This document shows, piece after piece, positions 56,540 through 64,000 of a stretch of DNA of 64,000 bases; the stretch's first letter is position 1; each line of letters opens with the position of its first letter. Made by a program: the position numbers and the translations under genes. A model generated the notes under the pieces. The model was given only the letters and a program-made list of their open reading frames with translations. It was not told the origin of the DNA and did not search any database. Source of the stretch: Candidatus Dadabacteria bacterium. Lineage in GTDB: Bacteria > Desulfobacterota_D > UBA1144 > Nemesobacterales > Nemesobacteraceae. The stretch covers positions 628,732 through 692,731 of the forward strand of contig OX638332.1 in the NCBI GenBank assembly GCA_951812735.1, given 5' to 3'.

Positions 56540-57760
56540 TCAGCGGGAAATCCTGTAAATTGCACCCCTTTGGTCATCGGATACAAGCAACGCCCCGTCT
56601 GGAGCGATCAGCACGTCAACTGGCCTTCCCCACGCCACTCCGTCGCTTCCGAGCCATCCTTGGGCGAACACTTCGTATGAGGCCGCTTCCCCCGCTTCGT
56701 TTAGGCGCACGGAGGTTGCCCTGTAACCTATGGGCTCGCTTCTGTTCCAAGAACCGTGCTCCGCAATGAAAATCACGCTCCTCCAGGACTCGGGGAACAT
56801 GGAACCCGTATAAAACCTCATTCCAAGCGCCGCTACATGCGCAGGCAATTCCCACTGGGGAGGAGTGAATTCACCGCAGCCGCGCTCCGAGCCGAACTGC
56901 GGGTCCTTGACGTCTCTTCCATGACAGTACGGAAAACCGAAATGAAGTCCCGCGGTGGCGGCGCGGTTAAGTTCGTCTGGAGGGCTGTTATCATTAATTC
57001 GCGGATCGCTACTGATGTTATCTCTTCCGTTATCAGTAAACCAGAGCACATCAGATTCCGGATGCCAGTCAAAACCCACGGTATTTCTCACACCGTGCGC
57101 AAAAACCTCAAAATTTCCCCCGTCGGGATCAATTCTCGAGATCGCCGCGTAGCGCTCGTCATCTTTTTTGCAGACATTGCACGGCGCTCCGACGGGGACG
57201 TAGAGTTTTCCGTCGGGTCCGAACCGGATGAATTTCCATCCATGATGCGTATCCCTCGGAAGCGTATCAACTATAGCTACGGGGTCCGGAGGAGTTGATA
57301 GATTGCTCTCGATTTCGTCATAGCGAAGAATTCGGTTTATTTCCGCTACGTAAAGAGATCCTTCCCGAAACGCAACACCGTTTGGAGTGTTAAGGTCGTT
57401 TGCGATTATACGGACGGTTTCGGCGTAATTATCTCCGTCTTTATCACTAATGGCATAGACGGTCTTAGACCTAGTGCCGACAAACAATGTGCCCTCGGCG
57501 CCAAGTGCAAGCGAACGCGCGCCGGGCACTTCGTTTGAATAAAGTGAAATGGAGAAGCCTTCCAGAAGAGATATGCGCGCGAGCATGGGATCCGTAGGAA
57601 TTTCCGAAGGTACTACAACAGGTTCAGCGGAAATTTCCGGTGAGACCGGTTCCACAGGAGCTTCAACGTGTCCATTTGTGGCGTCTTTCCCCCCGCAGCC
57701 ACAGCCAAGTAAGAGGAAAACAAGAAAACACGGAATCAGCAACTTCAAAATTCTCTGCAT
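56540..57760 (-). CDS. PQQ-dependent glucose/sorbosone dehydrogenase-type lipoprotein
   Basis: A 406-residue lipoprotein: LLIPCFLVFLLLGCGCGG gives lipobox LLLGC. After a 40-residue acidic/Pro spacer comes a six-bladed soluble sugar-dehydrogenase propeller: NTPNGVAFREGSLYVAEINRILRYD, HHGWKFIRFGPDGKLYVPVGAPCNVC, HGVRNTVGFDWHPESDVLWFTDNGRD, FIAEHGSWNRS and RPVDVLIAPDGALLVSDDQRGAIYRI. Key His/Arg/Asp positions of the family (HHGW, GVRN, DNGRD) are present. The real cofactor and sugar are unknown. Convergent with the headless fragment. Confidence 0.82.
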   Translation of the reverse strand: MQRILKLLIPCFLVFLLLGCGCGGKDATNGHVEAPVEPVSPEISAEPVVVPSEIPTDPMLARISLLEGFSISLYSNEVPGARSLALGAEGTLFVGTRSKTVYAISDKDGDNYAETVRIIANDLNTPNGVAFREGSLYVAEINRILRYDEIESNLSTPPDPVAIVDTLPRDTHHGWKFIRFGPDGKLYVPVGAPCNVCKKDDERYAAISRIDPDGGNFEVFAHGVRNTVGFDWHPESDVLWFTDNGRDNISSDPRINDNSPPDELNRAATAGLHFGFPYCHGRDVKDPQFGSERGCGEFTPPQWELPAHVAALGMRFYTGSMFPESWRSVIFIAEHGSWNRSEPIGYRATSVRLNEAGEAASYEVFAQGWLGSDGVAWGRPVDVLIAPDGALLVSDDQRGAIYRISR

Positions 57761-57927
57761 TGTAAATTCTCCGATATGAAAATAGTTTTAAACCGGGCCA
57801 ATATCAACCGCTACATGTTAGCACGGAAACAAGGTAAGTGCGAAGACTCTTTTCTGGTGTATGGTTCACTAAATCGGGCACTTGGGTAAAATTATTATTA
57901 ATTTTTCGCAAATAAAAGGTTCAGTTT

Positions 57928-58947
57928 ATGTCTTCTCTAATTCTGGGTATTGAAACATCATGCGATGAAACTTCCGCGGCAGTGATAAGAGACGGAAAGC
58001 ACATGCTCTCAAACGTGGTTTCCTCGCAGATTGACGTTCATAACGCCTTCGGCGGAGTAGTGCCGGAGATAGCGTCGCGCATGCACACGGAAATAATCAT
58101 TCAGGTAATTAACCAGGCTCTTGAGACTGCCAAAACTTCCGCTGAGGAAGTGGACGCCGTAGCGGTAACCCAGGGGCCCGGGCTCATAGGCTCGCTCATG
58201 GTCGGAATTTCAACCGCGAAGGCGCTTGCGTTTTCCCACGGAAAACCCCTTGTCGGGGTAAACCATCTGGAAGCGCACATAGCGGTGGCACACATTGAAA
58301 ACGAAATCGATTTTCCTTTTGTCGCCCTCATAGTTTCCGGAGGACACACGAACCTTTACATGGTAAGGGGGTTTCTTGACTTCGAACTGCTTGGAAGCAC
58401 GAGGGACGACGCCGCCGGAGAGGCTTTTGACAAAGGCGCAAAAGCTCTTGGACTCGGATATCCTGGAGGAGTCGAAATAGACAATCTTTCAAAAAACGGT
58501 GACCCCGACGCAATTAGGTTTCCAAGACCGTTTAACAATGAGTCTCATGATTTCAGTTTCAGCGGGCTTAAAACCGCACTTTTAAACCACATAAAGAAAA
58601 ACCCAGTTGAAAGCGAAGAAAATCTCCACGACGTATGCGCCGGTTTTCAGGAAGCCATAGTGGAAACCCTTGTTAATAAGACGCTTAATGCCGCCAGGAA
58701 AAACGGGGTAGAAAGCGTCGTTTTAGCAGGCGGGGTAGCCTGCAATTCAAGGCTAAGGAAGCTTAGTGAAGAGAGAATCGGAAGCGAGGGGATAGGAGTT
58801 TTCATGCCATCGCCTGCCCTCTGCACCGATAATGCAGCAATGATAGCCACGCTCGGTTACCACATGTACTCGGACAATAGGGTGTCCACGCTTGATATAT
58901 CCCCTTATTCAACTGCCAGACAGAATCAAAAAAACTACGTTTCGTAG
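57928..58947 (+). CDS. tsaD: tRNA N6-adenosine threonylcarbamoyltransferase
   Basis: A 339-residue ASKHA-fold protein that installs t6A37 on ANN-decoding tRNAs with TsaB, TsaC and TsaE. GIETSCDETSAAV at the start and the metal-binding HLEAHIAVAHI (HxEAH) are present, with GGHTNLYMV, FSFSGLKTA and GGVACNSRLR. It overlaps the convergent Dabb gene by 13 bp. No tsaB or tsaE in the window. Confidence 0.96.
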   Translation: MSSLILGIETSCDETSAAVIRDGKHMLSNVVSSQIDVHNAFGGVVPEIASRMHTEIIIQVINQALETAKTSAEEVDAVAVTQGPGLIGSLMVGISTAKALAFSHGKPLVGVNHLEAHIAVAHIENEIDFPFVALIVSGGHTNLYMVRGFLDFELLGSTRDDAAGEAFDKGAKALGLGYPGGVEIDNLSKNGDPDAIRFPRPFNNESHDFSFSGLKTALLNHIKKNPVESEENLHDVCAGFQEAIVETLVNKTLNAARKNGVESVVLAGGVACNSRLRKLSEERIGSEGIGVFMPSPALCTDNAAMIATLGYHMYSDNRVSTLDISPYSTARQNQKNYVS

Positions 58948-59237
58948 TCGGCAAGAGCCACATCCGTTCTTATCTGCCGGATGAACTTCGCGACCTTCAC
59001 GTGCTCGGGGTGCTTCTGGTAGATTTCGAGATCTTCCATGGATTCAAACTCGGAATAAAGAGCAACATCGAACGAAACGGGAAGCTCGTTAAAATTCTTG
59101 CCAAGCTCCATTCTCTTTATCTCCGGAATGGCGCTTTTTAGGCCCTCTAATTCCTGCTTGATCTTGGCTATACATTCATCCTTGCTCATTCCTTCGTGTG
59201 AATCCTTTAGTTTCCACATTACTATATGTTTTATCAC
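58935..59237 (-). CDS. Dabb-domain stress-responsive protein
   Basis: A 100-residue ferredoxin-like protein matching the alpha/beta-barrel Dabb family: MIKHIVMWKLKDS at the start, then FDVALYSEFESMEDLEIYQKHPEHVKVAKFI. These small dimers are of unknown function, some acting on polyketides. It stands alone between convergent tsaD and the divergent 910-residue gene. Confidence 0.85.
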   Translation of the reverse strand: MIKHIVMWKLKDSHEGMSKDECIAKIKQELEGLKSAIPEIKRMELGKNFNELPVSFDVALYSEFESMEDLEIYQKHPEHVKVAKFIRQIRTDVALADYET

Positions 59238-59391
59238 TACGGGTCTCCTTGAAAAAAGTGGTCTGAAAATTTTCCAAACAGCATAAATTATTCTCAGCCG
59301 AATTGCGAAAAATTCTTTATCCTATCGAGCAGTTACACGGCTTCGGGCAACGAAGTATATTATGGCGACAAAAAAGGTATGATTTATTTTT

Positions 59392-62124
59392 ATGTGGGAA
59401 AAAACAGAGATATTCAATGAACTTCCGTTCGTTTCGAATTTCGAGAAAGACAAAACCGATTTCCTGCTTAAAATCGGCGAACTCATAGAAGTTCCCGAAC
59501 GCTACGTCCTCACCAAACAGTTCGAACCGAGCCATTCTTTCTATTTCCTTATAGAAGGCTTGGTGAATTTTTCAATCAGCGTCGAAGACAGAACGGATGA
59601 ATTCTCGGTGGGAAAAAGCGACGAAAAATTCACTCCCGTAGGCTGGTCGGGCTTTCGCTCTCCCAAGCGTTACTACACAACTATTGTATGCGAAAAGCCC
59701 TGCGTTCTGCTGAAATGGAGTCACCAGAATCTTGAAAGATTCTTTGACCAGGAACCTCTTCTGGGACGCGAATTCCTTCTGTTCGTTCTCGGCAAAAGCA
59801 TAAACCTTCTAAAGCATGTGAGGGCCGAGCTTGCGGAATACAACAATGTCAACTGGGACATCGAGGCGGGAAAAACAGGGGGTTTTTCCCAGGAAGGAAA
59901 ATACATATCCGTTCCCAACCCGCTTCAGCTTCTGAGACAATCCCCTTTCTTCGAGGTTTTCCCCGACAAGACACTGCGCCAGTTGGCGAAAGCGACCCAG
60001 AAAAAATACTATCTAAACAACGAACCCATATTCAGCCAAGGTGATATCTCGAAAGGAATAGACATACTGGCTTACGGAAAGGCGGTGCTATGCTTCTCCC
60101 CCGACGGTTCGCAGGACGGAATCGAGGAATCCGTCGCTCTTCACCTGATCAATCTCCCGGGATATATGGTCGGCTGGATGGGCGCCGCTCCCGCCGGATC
60201 AAACGACGTTACCGGCGTTGCGAGCAGAAATTCGGTCATTTATCACATAAGCGCCCGCAACCTTCATAAGATTCTCAATCAGGATCCTTCCTCGGCACTG
60301 GCTCTTGCCAGAAGACTTTTGTGGCTGGTGTCGATCCGACTTCGAAACGCCCGTGCGGGACTCATATCGCAAAGATACGAACGCGAAATACTGGCCATAA
60401 GCAATCTTATCGAGCAAAACGCAATGCAGTTAAGCGTAAACTCCCTCATTCATAAACTTCCCCACCTGCTGAACAGCCCGCTTACGCTTGATGACGCTTT
60501 CCGGCTTCTGTTCAGATTGGAAAAAGAAGGCGATAGCCTTGAGAGAGAACTGTCCCGTCTCAGCCTAGATATTCTCGGAAAGATCTACAAGGAATACAAT
60601 TTTTTCGAGGGACTAAAAAACGTTTATCAGTCCGTCACCGCCGCGCCCAAGTCGCTTTCTCCAAGCGAAATAAGAACCATGGCGGCCAAGCAGTTCGCTG
60701 GAGTCTTCAATAGCACCCCTTATGTAATCGAAGGCTGGGAGAATCTGCCCGACAAACCCGGGCACATCTTCATATACAATCATCTGCTTAATCATCCCTA
60801 CAACACCCTCCCCAACCATTTTCAGATTACGCTTGATTCCCATTTCATAAGCTCGATGGTTCTCTACGCCAAGTACGGCGAAGCCGGGATTCGCGTCATA
60901 CGCGTTCCAAGAGCGGAGGAATACGGACATGAGTACTACTACGAAAGACTCGGTCATATAAACGTTTACACCGACGAATCCAACCTCTCGCAGGAGACCC
61001 CCGAGCGGAGAAAAGCGTGGAGAAAAAGGTTCTATGAAACGGCCAAGGAACACCTAAGAAAAGGATTTAACATAGTGATAAGTCCTGAGGGAACCAGCAT
61101 GACGACAGAGCAGTCTCCTGGTCCGTTCAAACTCGGAGCTTTTCTTCTGGCCACGTCCATCTCGCCCGAGCCATATATCGTTCCCGTTGCGGTGGCGAAT
61201 TTTGATAAAAGAATAAACCAGAACGTGTTTTCCCTGGTGATAAAAAAGCCATTCAAAATATCCGACTACGTAAAGAACCCCGAGGAAAACAAAGACAAGC
61301 TCTTTGAGTTCGTCAGGGAATACGGAAACGAGTACAGAACATACGTGGAAGAGGCGGCGGGACTTGCAAGGCGGGTGGAATCCACAAAGATCAACCTGAA
61401 AACCTTTGAGCAGGTTGAAAAAGACTTCCCGGCAATTGATAAAAACCTGTTCGAACAGGACGTGAGAGTAATTGAAAGACGCCATGTCGGGAAAAAGAAT
61501 GACGCGACGGTATTTTACGGCAGTTCAAGTTTCCGCCTCTGGAGAGGCATGGCAAGGGATTTCCCAGAATACAACATCGTGAATCTTGGTTTCGGAGGCG
61601 CCAGAATCGCCTACTGCCTCCACTATTTCGAGCGGCTTATAAAACCGGGTGACGTTAAATCCCTGGTTTTCTATGCGGGTGATAACGATATAGGGGACGG
61701 CTGCATCCCAAAGCAGGTACTGAATTTCTTTCTGGATTTTTACCACCGCTTCAGAGAATCCTATCCTCACACAAAAATGACGTTTGTTTCCATAAAACCG
61801 AGTCCCGTAAGGTTCCATTTTATTGACAGAATCGAGGCGTCAAACGATCTCATAAGACAGTTTCTCTCAAGAGAGCCAAACGCCTTTTACCTAAACATCT
61901 ATGACCACATGCTAAATGAGAACGGAAATATAAGGGAAGAACTGTTCACCGAAGACGGTCTTCACATGAACAGAAAGGGATACGCATTGTGGAAAGAGCT
62001 GTTTTTGGCAAACCAGAAGGAAATTTTTCATGATCCAAGACCCCAGGAATCAGAAAAGCGGGTTGAAATCCTCCTAGAAACGGGGAACCATACGCGAACA
62101 TCCACCGACCTCGGACTCAAATAA
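59392..62124 (+). CDS. Fusion protein: two cNMP-binding-like folds, PlsC-like acyltransferase, SGNH hydrolase
   Basis: A 910-residue protein with no signal peptide. Two cyclic-nucleotide-binding-like beta rolls cover about residues 15-125 and 183-300. A helical part (300-430) follows. An acyltransferase-like domain at 440-640 has NHLLNHPYN in the place of the HxxxxD motif (His464 but Pro469 instead of Asp) and SPEGTS (564-569). A GDSL/SGNH domain at 690-880 is complete: Ser711/712 (FYGSSSFRLW), Gly735 (NLGFGGA), Asn765 (GDND), Asp855 and His858 (EDGLHMN). It suggests cyclic-nucleotide-controlled lipid remodelling; that is inference. Weak RBS at the ATG. Confidence 0.8.
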   Translation: MWEKTEIFNELPFVSNFEKDKTDFLLKIGELIEVPERYVLTKQFEPSHSFYFLIEGLVNFSISVEDRTDEFSVGKSDEKFTPVGWSGFRSPKRYYTTIVCEKPCVLLKWSHQNLERFFDQEPLLGREFLLFVLGKSINLLKHVRAELAEYNNVNWDIEAGKTGGFSQEGKYISVPNPLQLLRQSPFFEVFPDKTLRQLAKATQKKYYLNNEPIFSQGDISKGIDILAYGKAVLCFSPDGSQDGIEESVALHLINLPGYMVGWMGAAPAGSNDVTGVASRNSVIYHISARNLHKILNQDPSSALALARRLLWLVSIRLRNARAGLISQRYEREILAISNLIEQNAMQLSVNSLIHKLPHLLNSPLTLDDAFRLLFRLEKEGDSLERELSRLSLDILGKIYKEYNFFEGLKNVYQSVTAAPKSLSPSEIRTMAAKQFAGVFNSTPYVIEGWENLPDKPGHIFIYNHLLNHPYNTLPNHFQITLDSHFISSMVLYAKYGEAGIRVIRVPRAEEYGHEYYYERLGHINVYTDESNLSQETPERRKAWRKRFYETAKEHLRKGFNIVISPEGTSMTTEQSPGPFKLGAFLLATSISPEPYIVPVAVANFDKRINQNVFSLVIKKPFKISDYVKNPEENKDKLFEFVREYGNEYRTYVEEAAGLARRVESTKINLKTFEQVEKDFPAIDKNLFEQDVRVIERRHVGKKNDATVFYGSSSFRLWRGMARDFPEYNIVNLGFGGARIAYCLHYFERLIKPGDVKSLVFYAGDNDIGDGCIPKQVLNFFLDFYHRFRESYPHTKMTFVSIKPSPVRFHFIDRIEASNDLIRQFLSREPNAFYLNIYDHMLNENGNIREELFTEDGLHMNRKGYALWKELFLANQKEIFHDPRPQESEKRVEILLETGNHTRTSTDLGLK

Positions 62125-62128
62125 TCCG

Positions 62129-62521
62129 TTACCACCGACCGCGCTCCCTGCCAGAAGAGGGAATGAGAAGCCACATCTTTCTTTTTGAGTGACGCCCCCA
62201 GCTTGGAGAAAGCAAAACGTAATTTCCCTGGAGGAGCAACGAACCATCGAGACAAAAAGAGAGCTTGGAAGTACCTTCACGACCCAAAACGTACCTTCCG
62301 GAAACAGAAAAATCGGCTTTAGCCAAGTGGGACTGTTCGCGGAGAAAAATCCACAGGTCGTTTTCTTCAAACTCGATCCCGATAGCCTTCTGCCTTTTAT
62401 CCATCCCTCCGGCGTTTGGAAAAACCCAGTGGCGACGGCCGTCCGTGAGTTCAAGAGAAAGTACGAAACAGGTGGTTTCCGAAACTGTTTTCCTAACAGA
62501 GTATCTGAGAGTTGAGTTCAT
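62129..62521 (-). CDS. Possible small gene downstream of coaX (uncertain)
   Basis: A 130-codon frame beginning MNSTLRYSVRKTVSETTCFV with central blocks GMDKRQKAIGIEFEENDLWIFLREQ and GREGTSKLSFCLDGSLLLQGNYV. It overlaps the coaX 3' end by 29 bases, has no clear RBS and fills a 368-bp gap otherwise without a gene. A plus-strand frame (62189-62515) covers the same bases. The minus frame looks slightly more protein-like (alternating strands) and is in line with coaX, but neither is secure. Confidence 0.35.
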   Translation of the reverse strand: MNSTLRYSVRKTVSETTCFVLSLELTDGRRHWVFPNAGGMDKRQKAIGIEFEENDLWIFLREQSHLAKADFSVSGRYVLGREGTSKLSFCLDGSLLLQGNYVLLSPSWGRHSKRKMWLLIPSSGRERGRW

Positions 62522-63269
62522 GGAGTAGTCTCAGGCCATGGAGAGCAAGGTCCTTGTCAACCCGTGTCGCGCAGGCGCACTCCTCAGATACCGCGTCGGC
62601 GAAACCTCCAGTTATTACGATCTCGGGTGAAGATCTCATCTCCTCTTTGAGCTTTGCGCAAAGCCCGTCAATCATCGAGGCGTAACCGTAAAACAGCCCT
62701 GACTGTATGCATTCGACGGTGTCTTTGCCGATTGCCTGCTCGGGTTTTTCGGGATCGACTTTCGGAAGTTTGGACGTTCCATGGTAAAGCGCTACTGTAG
62801 AAAGCTCAATCCCCGGAACTATAGCTCCGCCCAGATATTCTCCTTTTTCAGAAACGCAGTCAAAAGTAGTTGCTGTCCCAAGATCAACAACTATCACACT
62901 TCCACCGAAGCGGTGGTAAGCGGCAACAGCGTTTGCTATCCTGTCGGCCCCGAGTTCTTCAGGATTATAAATCCGAATCGGCATTCCCGTTCTTGTCTCG
63001 GGACCCACGATTATGGGCGGATGACCGAAATATTTCTCTACCAATTTCGCTACCCCCTCCTGCATTTCGGTAACCACGCAGGAAAGTATGGCGCCGCTGA
63101 ACGAAGAGGGTGATATGTCTTTCTCATCCATCTTCCCGAAGAGGATAATCCCGTAATCGTCAGGACTTTTGGTTCTGTCAGTATCGATCCTGAAACTGTA
63201 TACGAGGTCCTCTCCTGAAAATATTCCGACCATTATGCTGGTGTTGCCAACGTCAATTGCGAGAAGCAT
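62493..63269 (-). CDS. coaX: Type III pantothenate kinase
   Basis: A 258-residue ASKHA kinase for the first step of coenzyme A synthesis. MLLAIDVGNTSIMVGIF at the start, the catalytic Asp region VVDLGTATTFDCVSEKGEYLGGAIVPG, and GADRIANAVAAYHRFGGS are all typical CoaX. No BirA fusion. Monocistronic leftward with the uncertain small frame after it. Confidence 0.94.
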   Translation of the reverse strand: MLLAIDVGNTSIMVGIFSGEDLVYSFRIDTDRTKSPDDYGIILFGKMDEKDISPSSFSGAILSCVVTEMQEGVAKLVEKYFGHPPIIVGPETRTGMPIRIYNPEELGADRIANAVAAYHRFGGSVIVVDLGTATTFDCVSEKGEYLGGAIVPGIELSTVALYHGTSKLPKVDPEKPEQAIGKDTVECIQSGLFYGYASMIDGLCAKLKEEMRSSPEIVITGGFADAVSEECACATRVDKDLALHGLRLLHELNSQILC

Positions 63270-63704
63270 AGCGAATCAAGCCCGGTTTTTACGATCTGGC
63301 CCTTTGATGAAAGGCTCAAGAACTCCCGGAACAACAGATACCTTTATTCCAACGGAGAAAAACCGGTTTCGAGGGGAGTATAACTAAAAAACCGGATAAA
63401 TCGAAGCGCTCCTCCTCTAGTCTGACACCCCTTTTTACTTCAAATTCATGGGAAACAGAACGTGGTTAAAAACCCTACTTCACTTCAAAAGGTTTTCCCC
63501 AGGCCCGGTAGAACTTTGTTAGAACGGATCGCTTCTTATTATCCTGAAATTATTTTCAAATCAGATTGTCAATGTTCGACAATAACGACGGGTTATTATT
63601 AAATTAGGAAAGTAAGCTGGAACTGGATTCTTTGGTGCTGGGAAAAAGGAAATCTGGTCGTATTAGGATCTTTTAAACATTATAACAAAAGGAGGTTTTA
63701 AGAG
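63270..63704. other. Long intergenic region between coaX and the last gene
   Basis: About 435 bp without a credible gene. The one regular element is an inverted repeat attgtc (63565-63570) and gacaat (63578-63583), 7 bp apart, which could be an operator; AT-rich TTATTATT follows. AAGGAGG at 63689-63695 is the ribosome site of the next ORF. Confidence 0.4.
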
Positions 63705-63824
63705 ATGGAGAAATTTTATAATAACCCCGCGTGGTGCCGTATCAGAGGATTACGCGGTGTCGGAATACTTGCTCTTTGCGGTGGCATTCTGCCTTACCGG
63801 GTTGCTAGCACTTTCTTCTTGTGA
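63705..63824 (+). other. 39-aa ORF with perfect Shine-Dalgarno, overlapping the next gene's signal region
   Basis: AAGGAGG (63689-63695) lies nine bases before the ATG at 63705, the best RBS in the last 500 bp. The frame gives MEKFYNNPAW, then runs to a TGA at 63822-63824 with a weakly hydrophobic end. The neighbouring frame (+1) encodes the lipoprotein signal from 63757. Either this is a leader peptide or the true start of the lipoprotein with a frameshift near 63725-63750 (sequencing or real). Confidence 0.4.
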
Positions 63825-64000
63825 CCTTGAGTTTTGGGATGACGATGATGAAGCGGCGGCAGAGCCGATTGAGATGAGGGGATTCTTTATCAGCATGGAT
63901 GAATCTGAGGTAACGGACTGTAAAACTGAAGCCTTTGCCCTGACTCTGGAAGGAGATGTGGTTAGAAACGAACCTAATGTCAGTGTCACCACACAGGGTC
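63757..64000 (+). CDS. Predicted lipoprotein, partial (runs off the window)
   Basis: GTG at 63757 with AGAGGA seven bases upstream opens MSEYLLFAVAFCLTGLLALS, SC: a hydrophobic signal with lipobox ALSSC (Cys at residue 22), followed by an Asp/Glu-rich spacer (DLEFWDDDDEAAAEP) and folded residues to the right edge. The signal lacks the usual N-terminal Lys/Arg, which supports the idea that translation really begins upstream (63705) in another frame. Function unknown; only about 81 residues are visible. Confidence 0.6.
   Translation, partial: MSEYLLFAVAFCLTGLLALSSCDLEFWDDDDEAAAEPIEMRGFFISMDESEVTDCKTEAFALTLEGDVVRNEPNVSVTTQG

Noticed and set aside
62189..62515. 108-codon plus-strand frame between the 910-residue gene and coaX
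   Set aside because: Overlaps the opposite-strand candidate and the coaX 3' end, no RBS and no motif.

Overview
The window is a gene-dense stretch of a Gram-negative (diderm) bacterial chromosome. Supporting evidence is a proton-pumping NADH dehydrogenase operon, a TonB protein, TolB, beta-barrel outer-membrane proteins, the full lipoprotein maturation set (Lgt, LspA, Lnt) and about nine predicted lipoproteins. Menaquinone appears to be made by the futalosine route (MqnC). The gene arrangement and protein flavour resemble deltaproteobacteria-like uncultivated lineages such as Candidatus Dadabacteria. That placement is inference from memory; no search was run.

Layout. 1-2.1 kb: nuoABCD (nuoD runs off the left edge), divergent from a class III-type sirtuin. 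3-6.5 kb: two tandem S41-protease lipoproteins, one with a 45-residue proline/serine linker. 6.5-10 kb: glyA-nrdR-tatD-pdxA on the minus strand. 10-14.7 kb: uvrA, a small unknown gene, tRNA-Asn and rpoH. 14.7-21.9 kb is the accessory part: a truncated porin-like remnant, an outer-membrane protein, alaS, a stand-alone tnpB element bounded by imperfect inverted repeats, and an IS110-family element whose transposase is cut by one in-frame TGA and whose 5' leader folds like a bridge RNA. 21.9-27.6 kb: a degenerate cyclase-domain membrane protein, rpmA/rplU, thpR, tolB, an HNH nuclease, and lgt with a tiny membrane ORF in front. 27.6-34.4 kb: lnt, then an envelope/metabolic operon on the minus strand (TPR lipoprotein, DUF4292-like lipoprotein, HPr, hisD, hisC). 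34.5-39.7 kb: an unknown lipoprotein, mqnC, a KDPG-aldolase-like gene, a PerR-like regulator and an unknown nitroreductase-like protein. 39.7-44.9 kb: GYD protein, a second tiny membrane ORF, mutL and efp on the minus strand; a secreted three-repeat protein; a PUR-family protein; a thioesterase. 45-52.4 kb: a compact minus-strand array carB, greA, tonB, lspA, ribE, aroK, degP/htrA. 52.7-64 kb: thiC behind a solitary binding lipoprotein, a decayed secreted-domain fragment, a PQQ-type dehydrogenase lipoprotein, tsaD, a Dabb protein, a 910-residue fusion (cNMP-binding folds + PlsC-like + SGNH hydrolase), coaX and the start of a lipoprotein whose frame may be shifted.

Most of the window is ordinary housekeeping DNA. 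The observations most worth following are the IS110 element (nonsense codon plus candidate bridge RNA), the inverted-repeat-bounded tnpB element, the three-part cNMP/acyltransferase/SGNH protein, an EF-P with Gln-Arg instead of Lys-Gly at the loop tip in a genome that encodes runs of up to 14 prolines, and two very small membrane ORFs.
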